A stretch of 64,000 bases of DNA from Labia minor (taxonomy: Eukaryota; Arthropoda; Insecta; Dermaptera; Spongiphoridae): contig OY720344.1 of assembly GCA_963082975.1 (NCBI GenBank), positions 34,278,033-34,342,032 of the forward strand, in the 5' to 3' direction. Below the pieces are notes generated by a model, which worked only from the letters and a program-made list of their open reading frames with translations, made no database searches and was not told where the DNA came from. The position numbers were made by a program, and so were the translations under genes. Positions 33,821 through 43,934 of this stretch are shown here, in pieces; the stretch's first letter is position 1; each line of letters opens with the position of its first letter.

Positions 33821-34464
33821 TTTTTACCGACCGACGATAGTAAGGAAGGTATTGTTTTCACACCAAATTTCACATGTGGAGATTTTTACATATCTCCACG
33901 AATCATGCATTTTCTAAACAGAAAAAAGTATTTTTAGCATGATGTCTGTCCGTCCGTCCGTCTGTCCGTCTGTCCGTCCGTCCGTATAGATGTGTACAGC
34001 CTGAACGGCTCAACCGATTTTGATGAAATTTGGTATATTTACTTAATGCATCAGTGGGATGAATTGATCAACTTTTGGTGCAATTCCGGAAACCGGAAGT
34101 GGTAGTATTAGCGATCGACGATAGGAAGGAAAGGGTTATTTTCACACCAAAGGAGATTTTTTTATATATCACCACGAATCATGCACTTTGTATTGGTTTT
34201 ATCCTCGAGAAAAATCATATTTATTAGTTTTTTCTTGATTTAAAATTATATGACGTCATCCAGCCATTCATGACGTCACAGCCTGGTCTTGCATATATAT
34301 TATAAATAAAATAAAATTAAAAATGTTTATATTTATTATTTATGTATCCATATCTGTTTTTTATTACATTAATAGATATATTAAAATTATTTGAAATTGT
34401 TTCTGTAGCTGGAAATTAATTTATTTCAAACAGTCGGTCGGTTCGGACCTGGCCACAGGTCAAC
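33821..34464 (+). mobile_element. HL-1 copy nested in the outer HL-2
   Basis: It starts TTTTTACCGACCGACG. The GTCY run is well preserved (GTCTGTCCGTCCGTCC). It ends CGTCCG-type repeat GTCGGTCGGTTCGG, hairpin GACCTGGCCACAGGTC and CAAC. The HL-2 empty site reads ATACAATTATTAATC; the filled site reads GTACAA|TTTTTACC...CAAC|TTATTAATC. No target duplication is seen. Confidence 0.85.
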
Positions 34465-34831
34465 TTATTAATCATGTGAAAAATTATCAAACATATATCT
34501 TTATTTTTACGGTCATTTTAGAGGAGAAAAAATCAAAACGTGGTAGGTAATGACCCTCTTCCGGTTGAGCTACATTTCTCAAAAGTTGATAGAAAATTAC
34601 GAATTTTGAATAAATCCCGTGTACCAAATTTCATTATTCTAACTCAAACCGTTTTTGCGTTATCTTGCCTACATACACACACACACACACAGATACACAC
34701 ACAGAGTGACAGATATTTTTCTCAGCCTTAGTGAAAATGACTCAGGGATCTACAAAACGTATAAAAACATCAAAATCTCGACATCAAACATTTTCATGAT
34801 CGCAATACTATCTCTAGCGAGTTAGTAAAAA

Positions 34832-35342
34832 CAACATCCACCCAAATAAGTTTATTTAAAATAGATAAAACATTTATAACTGTAATATTAGTAAATATTA
34901 GAATTCATAATTAATGTAAATGAATTCAAAAAGGGCCACCCGAGTGACCTATGAAGTCATTTGAGTTGATTAGCAAATTAATGGATCGCTGCCGGTACCT
35001 CTCGTCGAGTGACCCGAGGGTTATTGAAAACAGGAGGTCAGTCAGAGTGAGAGAAAAAAAAATGTGTCCATTTAGTAATGTGACAGACATATGGGGTCGA
35101 GAAAAAGACCACCAAGACTTTATAAATTTCAAATGAAACAAGAACAAAACAAAACATAAATAGAAATTTGTTCCCTCATTTAGAAATATATTATTCTTAT
35201 TATTTATTTACAAAATCTTCATGGGTGGTTTAAAACTTTTAAATAAATAAAAAAATTTGATACTCTTTAAGAGGTTAATTTAAACCTAAAATAAGTGTCA
35301 ATTTACTAAAATAACATGAAAATTATTAGAGCTTTATTAATT
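34832..35342. other. Stretch with a GC-richer island at 34925-35135
   Basis: The island has complex sequence (GGTACCTCTCGTCGAGTGACCC and a TTTATAAA box near 35119) and two short overlapping frames on opposite strands without a domain. It is a candidate for regulatory DNA. The rest is AT-rich. Confidence 0.35.
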
Positions 35343-36936
35343 AGTACCGGGACCCCGAGCCTCGGCTCGGTACTTAAGTTAAAAAAAATGATTCATTATT
35401 ATTGGATTTGGCTGGTAATATTAATACCTGGGACACCGAGCTCTCGCTCTACCCTTTAAAAAATATTGATACACAATTCTTTAATTATTTATTACAATTA
35501 TTAAATGTTACACATTTGCATCAATCTGATTAAAATTAATGAACTTGTGCTCCTCAATAATACATAAATATATAATATATAGGTACATATATTTTTTTTC
35601 TATAGTGTTTTTTTGAAAAACTGTTTAGCGCCCCAAGTGGTTATAAAACAAACTAAAGACAAAAAAACGTGCTTTGCAGCTTTTCGGAATTAAAAAAGCA
35701 AAATTGGCAGTCGTGGGACTGGCCGACAGAAGTGAAAACTTCTGCGTAAGAAATTTTAAAACAGACGAAATTCGCGCTATTTCACGAGAAAGATGAATTT
35801 CATATGCATGTATATATATATAACTTATATATTATTTTAAACATATATTTTAAACAAATTTGTAACTTATATTTATATATATATAAATACACAACTTTGT
35901 TTAAAATATTGCAATACGAACTGTTTTATAATTCTTATCTCTAACATAAAATATATATTTATTATGTGAAGTTCATTTCGTATAATTTTGATTATATATG
36001 TATATATGAAATGAACTTTACATAATAAATATATATTTATATGTTAGAGATAATTTATAAAACAGTTCTAATGACAATTCAAATTTCGCGCTCTGTTATA
36101 AGAAATTTGAAAGCAGATGGTTTCATGGTGTTGGTCACGATCACGCGAGTTCTATACTTTTTCCCCATCCCGCAAAAGTGCTCAACGCCGCTAAAGAAGT
36201 TTTCACTTCAAAAATTATTTAATATTTGGAAATATATCTGACTTATAGAAAAAATGAATATTAATTAAAGAAAGAAATAGTTTTTAAAATATCCTGAATA
36301 ATATGTAACAATTTTCAAGATAGAAATTTATTACAATATTACAATTATTAACTGTTGCATCATTGCATCAATCTGATTAAAATGAATGGAACTTCGGGTA
36401 CTCAATAATAATAAATAAAATAATATTAATAAATATATTGAATAATATTTTATTGAAAAAATATTAAAACTTATAAAACTATCTAAAACTTTATTAATAA
36501 AAGAACAATGAATAAATAAATATAGAATAGTAATTTATTAAAAAGTAAACAATAGATAAAAAGAAAAAAAAATAACAAAATCATTATTTTCATTTTTAAA
36601 TAACGATTCACCCGGCGAGTTTCGAACCGACGAAATCCACTCGTTAAAACATCAGTCCAACCGCTGGACTATATGTATTTAGATAAAAAATTGTCATTTT
36701 TTTACTGTCTTAGCAGGCAGTATTAAAAATTTTGACGTTTTCCATATATAATTTTCAATTAAGAAATTAATAATGAAGCTGTATGTTTCAAGAGATATCA
36801 TCAATAAAACTTAATTTTTCTTTATAAATACTATATCTAGTGTGAATTTGAAAAAAATCGTTAGAGCGGTTTTTGAGAACCAATATATATAGATAAATAC
36901 ATATATACAATTTTAGCTAGCATAATAAGATAAGAT
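35343..36936 (-). repeat. Right arm of the 1,594-bp long inverted repeat
   Basis: This is the reverse complement of 25489-27082, of equal length. The short frame at 36041-36241 equals the minus-strand frame of the left arm residue for residue. In both arms the bases outside the ends differ and show no shared target duplication. Confidence 0.92.
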
Positions 36937-38824
36937 ATTATAAAATTTTTTTACTTCAAACTATTCTTTTTTAAAAATAATAAAAATTATTATTATTATT
37001 ATTATTTTATTTTGGATCCATATTTTTTTCATTAGCTTTTAAAGAATATATTCTATTAATCTTTTTGATGATAATAAAAATTTAAAATGGTACATTAGTG
37101 GCCAGCTACTGATTCAGCAGTTAATTAATTAACTAATTAATTTAATCTGTCAAGACCTTTGCATTTATAATGATATAAAAAAAAGAAGAGAACACACTCT
37201 CTCTCATTAAGGTCTATCGCTCAATTATTCCGATATGCACGCAGATTAAATGAATGAAGAAAGGAAGCAGAAATATCATAATTTAAAAAAAAACATGTCT
37301 AAATAATATTCTTCATTAATACATTAACCATTAAAATCCTTTTTAAATAATGTTAGTTAATATGGTTTCAATGTGGGGTATTTATACAAGTACTTATTGT
37401 GTACTTAACACTATTATAGCGAGCACAAGACTAATTTTTGAGAATATTTATATCCACAATTTTAATAAATAATTCTTTTTAATATAATAAATTAACAATT
37501 CCAATTAAATGATTTATTTATAAAGTATTACATTACAATTATTATAATTAATTTAAATTATTCAATTAAAATCAATAAACCAAATTAGGGAAGTTATATT
37601 TATATATTAATAATATTAACAAGACGAATATTCAATACAAGCACCTAAACTTGGTACTCGGTATTGGTAAATATTCGTTACCTATTTGACAAACACCGCT
37701 TGTGTGGAGCCGGCATAAGATTTAGAATAAGGAATCAAATTCAAAATTTAAAATGATATCGTATCTATTGTATAGGCATATAAAATACATAATAAATATT
37801 TGTAATCACTTAATATATACACATGATGAAGAGAATATTAAAATATTAAAATATTAGTAGATAAACGGTTTGCATGTCGTTTGGATTGAGATTAAATGAT
37901 TTTAATCAGAAAAAAACATAAATAATTTTTAAATATTTATATGAAAATTATAGAAAACAAATAACTATTACTAATTTATATGAATTTGTATGAATAATTA
38001 ATTAGAAATAATAAAATAATTATTAATTTCTTACCAACACACACGCTCAGGTTACTTTGCGTCTTTTCTTATTCACTATGAAAAGCAAACTAAAAAAAAA
38101 ATGTTTAATTTTTTATTTTTATTTTTTTTTAACTTATCTATTTCCAATGAAATGGCCGAGGGGCTTATCGATGGAAAAATATTTATTTTTTCCAGTTATT
38201 CTAGAGTTCCGTTCACGTCTTATATATATTTTTTAGCTGCCGAAAATAGTATAACATTAATAGATAGATTATTATTAATATTTTGATCAAAATAATATTT
38301 ATATAAAAATTAAAATTATCTATTGAATTTCTTAGTAAAAAGCATTTAGTAATAAGCGCATATAATTTTATCAGTTATTTTATTTTAATTTATTTATAAT
38401 TAAATTATTTTAAACTAGAAGATATGGAAATTTTTATTAAGTTGACTGAAGACATAAACGACTTAAATCTATAATAATTATATATATATATATATATAAT
38501 TATTTATAATTTATAATTATTATTATTATTAGAATATTTTCAATATTATTTTACTGAATCTCGTCGAATTTACTACATATGTATGTTTAACTAATATTTT
38601 ATTATACATATTTTATATGATTTTTATTTCTTTTATGTCTAGACCAGACATAATCAACTTCCAATTTAGATTGGAATATTAAAATTGTAAAATTATATCA
38701 CACATATTAAATTTAATAAATATTTTTTGATAATAAAAAAAAGCCTGGAAAATAAAGAGTTAAATAGATTCTCGAATTGATTTTAATATATAGTATGTTT
38801 TTGCTTAATAAAGACATCTACGAT
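36937..38824. other. AT-rich non-coding stretch
   Basis: No gene or recognisable transposon is visible. There is a (TTA)n run near 36990. Confidence 0.6.
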
Positions 38825-39321
38825 ATTATTACCGACCAACGATAGGAAGGGAAGATATTGTTTTCATTTTTACATATCTCCACGAATCATGCATGCATTT
38901 TGTAAACAAATAAAAGTATTTTTAGCATGATGTCTGTCCGTCTGTCCGCCTGTCCATTGTGTATTCGTGTATAACTTGAACGGCTCAACAGATTTTGATA
39001 AAATTTGGTATATTTACTTAATGCATCAGTACAATGAATTCATCAACTTTTGGTGTATATCCGCAAACTGGAAGTGGTAGTTTACAAAGTATTAATTTTA
39101 TATTCATTGTCGGAAATTCTTCACTGAAAAATATTATATTAATTAATAATTAATTGAGTGATTCAACTAAAAATAAAAAGCATGATAATATAATTTAGTA
39201 ATTTAAATTCAAGTTTTATTTTTTTTTTTTTTTTTTTTTGATACATTATATATATTTATAATGTTGTTTAGAAATTAATTTATTTCAAATCGTGGGTCGA
39301 TTCTGTGCATGGCACTAGTTC
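38825..39321 (+). mobile_element. HL-1b copy
   Basis: It starts TATTACCGACCAACGATAGG. It has the GTCTGTCCGTCTGTCCG run, the complement of CCACTTCCGG, and ends GTGGGTCGATTCTGTGCATGGCACTAG, the diverged complementary repeat and hairpin. It pairs with 20345-21199. Confidence 0.65.
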
Positions 39322-39639
39322 ATTTTCATTTTTTTTATTAATTTAGTATTTATTTAAAATATAAGAGTTAACATTTTTTTTCTTTCAAACACTCGCTATA
39401 TTTACAAGTCAATTGATATATTTGTTTGTTTTATGCACATTTCGTTTGTTACACCATCATCAGAATTATTCTTAGTTTAATTTACATAACAACTAATTTC
39501 AATTAATGCCTCAGGTTAAATCTATTAATTTATATAAATATATTATATATATTGATATATATAAGATGTCAAAGAATTAGTTTTAATTTAATTTTAAATA
39601 ACAAACTTAAATGAAGTAATCAATATGAAATGAAAATTT
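39322..39639. other. AT-rich non-coding stretch
   Basis: I see nothing that can be named here. Confidence 0.5.
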
Positions 39640-40030
39640 GGTTGCTACCTTCCATCAAGGATGGCAGAGTGAGGAATGAAAAACGGAGGCGATTGCTGCC
39701 TGTCCTGTTCACTGTGGATTGAAATGAATTGGAATTATGAATTGATGGTGGGTGAATGAGTTGGCCAGAAGTAGGAAGCATGATGTCAGGATAGCCATCT
39801 GCCTGGAGAGGCTTTCTTCCTGGGCCGATACCTTTGGCCAGCCTGGTTTTAATTAATCAGCCCGAGAGCCATGATGGCGGCGCGGACCGCACACCAAGCA
39901 GGCAATCAATCGTGCTGTGCGGGCGGAAGGCGGAGCCTACGCCACTAGCTACGCCAGCTAAATGAAACCTACAAAGCGGCCCAAGTACTATTCAAATTAA
40001 GCCCCAGGTGAACCGGTGACATTTTCAAAA
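39640..40030. promoter_or_regulatory. GC-rich island, candidate regulatory element with GCCAT motifs
   Basis: This is the most GC-rich non-transposon stretch of the window. TAATTAAT (39850-39857) is a homeodomain-type core. GCCATGATGGC (39868-39878) holds two inverted GCCAT cores, with another GCCAT at 39794; GCCAT is the core bound by Pleiohomeotic/YY1. GAGAG occurs nearby twice. This combination resembles Polycomb response elements or developmental enhancers of insects. No open frame of note. The role is inference. Confidence 0.35.
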
Positions 40031-40412
40031 TAATAAGAATAAGAATAAGAATAATATCACACCTTGACACCTTTCCATTGATCTTTTATAAAAATCCGGT
40101 ATAGTCAATATAAGACCATTTTTTTTCATAAAAAACAGATCATATTATAAAAACATATTATTTTATAATAAAAATAAATATAATTGAATTTACAAAAAAA
40201 AAAAAAAAAAAAAAAAAATAAATGAGAAATTTCTACTCTATTTATTTAAATATAACTCAGTCAGAATGGGAGGTGAGGATTATAAAGATTAATTCCATTC
40301 CCATCATGGTAGAATTAAATTTTATAATAAATAATATATCAATATAATCCAATAAAATAAAAAAAAACAAAATTAGTATATAATAAAAAAGTTATTTATT
40401 AATAATATATTA
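40031..40412. other. AT-rich stretch with poly-A tract
   Basis: There is no gene. It has (AATAAG)n near 40031 and about 25 A's at 40192-40218. Confidence 0.6.
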
Positions 40413-40957
40413 GGTGTGTAAATAAGTTCTCGCTGTTTTTTTTTTATGAAAATGAACGCTTTATTATAGAAAAATACTTACACTCATATCATTCAAAGTA
40501 TTGGCCATCACTAGCCACAACCTTGAGTTTGACATGAATCTTCTTCGAGCAACTTCTCTAATTCTTCATCTTCAAACTTTTTTGGGGCGCCTGGACGTTC
40601 CTTGTCTTCAAGATCAAAATCACCATTTTTGAAGCGTCGAAACCAATCTCTACAGGTAGTTTCGGATAGGGCAGCGTCTCCGTAAGTCTCAACAAGAATT
40701 CTGTGAGCTTCAGCTGCAGAATTCTTCAGAAAAAAGTAGTGCAACAAAACTCCCCGCAAAAACAGTTTATTTGGGGTAAAATCTGACATGTTCAAAGCTT
40801 TGTAAAAATTCTAATTCTAATCGGAACAAATTGAAATGAACTCTAATTTATAGCTAGGACCCTCCTGTGTTTACAAAAAAAAATCCCCAGGGGATGAGCA
40901 TGCGCATGCGCAGAAATGAGCTAAAGCGTAAAAACAGCGAGAACTTATTTACACAGC
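40413..40957 (-). mobile_element. Internally deleted mariner element keeping the transposase N-terminus
   Basis: The inverted ends GTGTAAATAAGTTCTCGCTG and CAGCGAGAACTTATTTACAC sit between TA dinucleotides. It is 545 bp against ~1.3 kb for a full mariner. The catalytic part of the transposase is gone. Confidence 0.92.
40511..40795 (-). pseudogene. mariner transposase, N-terminal helix-turn-helix domain only (94 aa)
   Basis: The reading FFLKNSAAEAHRILVETYGD followed by LSETTCRDWFRRFKNGDFDL and the KERPGAPKKFEDEELEKLL linker is the DNA-binding part of a mariner transposase. It ends in EEDSCQTQGCG just where the element is deleted. The residual protein could still bind the terminal repeats but cannot cut. 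The frame is intact, so loss of function is by deletion and not by decay. Confidence 0.9.
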
Positions 40958-40979
40958 TATTATATATATAATATATATA

Positions 40980-41363
40980 CGAGGAGTGTCTAAATAGTTC
41001 TGTGAATTGTATGATAATTGTAAATACCTTTATTAACCTTCAAAATATTCTCCACTAGCCACAACTCACTTCTGACAACGTTCGTATAACGCTTGAAAAC
41101 TTTTGGTGGCGTCTTGATGTGGAATCCTTCTCAGAATAGCCGTCACAACGTTCAAGCCGGCAATCCACAATTAGGACACCAGAAAACACTGATCGTGTAC
41201 AAGAGATGCTAACAAAAGATCCAGAATTGACTCTGCGACTAATAGCCGAAGAATTGGGTATTAGCAAAGACATAGTAAGTAGTGTTAATAAAGGCATTTA
41301 CAATTAACATTCTCTTTTTATGTTTTTATCATACCATTCACCGAACTTTTTAGACATACCTCG
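40980..41363. mobile_element. Rearranged mariner deletion derivative with both transposase ends in opposite orientation
   Basis: The ends CGAGGAGTGTCTAAATAG and the complement of CGAGGTATGTCTAAAAAG are inverted and flanked by TATA. The left part encodes, on the minus strand, the transposase C-terminus (AILRRIPHQDATKSFQALYE, then CQK, a stop, VVASGEYFEG). The middle-right part encodes, on the plus strand, the second helix-turn-helix region (RTPENTDRVQEMLTKDPELT, then LRLIAEELGISKD). In a simple internal deletion both would be on one strand, so the N-terminal piece has been inverted. Confidence 0.87.
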
Positions 41364-42120
41364 TATATATATTATATACATTTTTTATTTAAAAGTACCA
41401 ACTCATAACTCATTTCTAGTTATAAATAATTAAATTTATAAAATTCATCTTCCACAAAAAAGAAAAAATTGATAAAATAACATTTCATTTTTAACTATAT
41501 AAAAAAAGATTAAAAACTTATAATAAAATTAATTTGAATTTTGCAGAAGAGAACTGGATTTTTTTATTTTTTATTTTTTTTTTTTTGTAAAATAGTTTCC
41601 AAAATCAAACATTGATTTCGAAATATATACTATAAAATTGGATTAACATTTTATTAGTGTATAATAATTTTATTTATTTAATAGTAACTAAAATGCTTTT
41701 ATTATCTGAACCTTTAATTTACAAATGATTAGTTTTCTTAAAATCTATATATAATTCTTTTTTTTCTTTTTTTTTTTGGTTTTCCGTTCAATTTTCATAA
41801 TTATTTATGTAAATGTTTTTTTTTATTTATTTCTAAAACGTATTTTAATTAATTATTTTTATCGCCAGTAAAACTAGAAATATTTATATTGGTGGAGATA
41901 ATTATTATTAAGATATCTTGGTACCGGCATAGTTTCAAACTTGAAGAGGCGGCCTCACGCACGATTAAGACTTCATTAATTATATCGTATAAAATATGAT
42001 GAACAACAATTCCATTACTTGTTTTAATGAATTTCAAGTCTTTTAAAGATATGTTTATATTTTTCTTTCCTTGTTCATTAATATTATTTAATGAGATTCC
42101 ACTTTGTTGCATTTAAAAGT
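41364..42120. other. AT-rich non-coding stretch
   Basis: No supported gene is visible. The 87-codon minus frame at 41849-42112 has no domain I recognise. Confidence 0.5.
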
Positions 42121-42135
42121 ATGCACATATATTTG

Positions 42136-42370
42136 TTATGCCGTTATTAAAAAAAAGGAAAGTTGAAAAGTTAATTAGAGAATTAGATAAACGGGGATAT
42201 TATACCCAGGGGTATTCTGATGATTTGGTTTTACTTATCATCTGGAAATATGCCAGAATAGAATTGGAGCTTGTAAAGAAATAGAAAAATGGTGCAAAAA
42301 AGAAGACTTAAAAATTAACCCTATTTATACGAAAGTCTTTTAAGAAAGCTGAAATAAATTTACTTGAGAA
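42136..42370 (+). pseudogene. LINE reverse-transcriptase fragment
   Basis: The plus strand reads LIRELDKRGYYTQGYSDDLV, then LLI, then in another frame EKWCKKEDLKINP. Non-LTR reverse transcriptases normally have G-Y-A-D-D-L; here A is S. The order (catalytic Y-x-D-D, then W-C-x-x-x-x-L-x-I-N-P) fits. Stops and frameshifts break it on both sides, so it is a relic of about 75 codons. Confidence 0.75.
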
Positions 42371-42504
42371 TCAAAGAAATAATGTGGATCTTAAAGCACT
42401 AATCAAGAGATTATAATGGGCGAGTTGGGAAACCAAAGACTAGCAGAAATTAAAATGGTAAAGTTCTAGGACCTTCCAAACCTATTTCACTAGAAAGGGA
42501 AATA

Positions 42505-43061
42505 AGCTGTATAAATAACATATATAATATTTAAATTTAATTTAATTAATTATAAATTATAAATTAACATTAATAAATAATATGTATTAAACCAGTGCAT
42601 GTTTTGCTCTTTGTTGAGGGCACCACAACACGTGTTTGCGCGTGAGATTTGCAGTGTTTAAATAATTAATTCTGGTACTATCAGCGATTCAATCAAGCTA
42701 AAATTCTATATATAGCAGTTTTAAACAATTTTTAAAAATGTGAAAAATTATTAAACATATATCTTTATTTTTACGGTCACTTTAGAGGAGAACAAATGAT
42801 AACGTGGTAGGTAATGACCCTATTCCGGTTGAGCTACATTTCTCAAAAGTTGATAGAAAACTACGAATTTTGAATAATTCCAGTAGACCAAATTTCATGA
42901 TTCTAGCTCAAACCGTTTTTGCGTAATCTTGTCTACATACATACACACGCACACAGTTTTCTCAACCTTAGTTGAAATGATTCAGGAATCATCAATTCAT
43001 CAAAATCTCGACATCGAAAATTTTCGTGATAGCAATACTATCTCTGGCGAGAAAGTAAAAA
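42505..43061 (-). mobile_element. HL-2 copy lacking the hairpin and one subterminal repeat
   Basis: It follows HL-2 from the TATAAATAACAT block to GAGAAAGTAAAAA. About 40 bases after AAGCTG, which should hold the hairpin and ACTATCTCGC, are deleted. The outermost bases are still there. ACATACATACACACGCACAC is the microsatellite. Confidence 0.75.
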
Positions 43062-43314
43062 GGGAAATTGAAAAATTAGTATATATTATTTTCTTATGAC
43101 TTGGTTGATAAAAGGATGGAAAATCCTAACACCTTATAGTTACAAATGAAACCAATAAGAAAAAAATAACTTTACGATTTATGTTAAATCACATTTAAAT
43201 ATAAAATAATTTTATTAAATTTAAACAAAGATAAGGTTGTCATCTGATCTCCCTTTTAGAATCATATTGGTAGAGAAATGTTTTTTTTGTCATAACTCAT
43301 GGGTATATAAATAA

Positions 43315-43934
43315 GTTGACCTGTGGCCAGGTCCGAACCGACCGACGGTTTGAAATAAATTAATTTCCAGCTACAGAAACAATTTCAAATAATTTTAATA
43401 TATCTATTAATGTAATAAAAAACAGATAGGCATATAACATAAATATTTTTAATTTTATTTATAATATATATATGTAAGACCAGGCTGTGACGTCATGAAT
43501 GGCTGGATGACGTCATATAATTTTAAATTAAGAAAAAAACTAATAAAGATGATTTTTCTCGAGTATAAAACCACCACAAAGTGCATGATTCGTGGTGATA
43601 TGTAAAAATCTCCTCATGTGAAATTTGTTGTGAAAATAACCCTTCCCTTCCTAACGTCGATCGCTAATACTACCACTTCCGGTTTCCGGATTTGCACCAA
43701 AAGTTGATCAATTCATCCCACTGATGCATTAAGTAAATATACCAAATTTCATCAAAATCCGTTGAGCCGTTCAGGCTGTACACATCTATACGGACGGACG
43801 GACGGACAGACATCATGCTAAAAATACTTTTTTCTGTTAATAAAATGCATGATTCGTGGAGATATGTAAAAATCTCAACATGTGAAATTTGGTGTGAAAA
43901 CAATACCTCCCTCACTATCGTCGGTCGGTAAAAA
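43315..43934 (-). mobile_element. HL-1 copy, complete, with perfect subterminal repeats
   Basis: At the left, GTTGACCTGTGGCCAGGTC (hairpin) is followed by CGAACCGACCGACGG. At the right, CTATCGTCGGTCGG is followed by TAAAAA. The 11-bp repeats ACCGACCGACG and CGTCGGTCGGT pair perfectly. It is the best reference copy of HL-1 here. A frame of 81 codons crosses it but is not conserved as protein. Confidence 0.8.

Larger units (their letters stand above)
32968..34831 (-). mobile_element. HL-2 copy (outer), interrupted by another HL-2 and an HL-1
   Basis: The outer copy is in three pieces: 32968-33157, 33753-33820 and 34465-34831. Joined in order they follow the HL-2 sequence seen uninterrupted at 49079 and 63718. 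The subterminal pair is ACTCTCTCGC at the left and GCGAGTTAGT at the right, both slightly mutated. It carries the CTTCCGGTTGAGC block, the GTACCAAATTTCAT block and an ACAC microsatellite. Confidence 0.75.

Noticed and set aside
34540-34731. 63-codon ORF, with a close relative at 49328-49513
   Set aside because: They are similar because both lie in HL-2 copies; other HL-2 copies break the frame, so it is not coding.
25489-36936. Polinton/Maverick element with long terminal inverted repeats
   Set aside because: The size and long inverted arms fit, but the spacer holds no DNA polymerase, integrase, ATPase or capsid frame, and there is no 6-bp target duplication.
40192-40218. Poly-A tract as a retrotransposed mRNA tail
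   Set aside because: No target duplication and no coding or UTR-like sequence next to it; A runs are common in this DNA.
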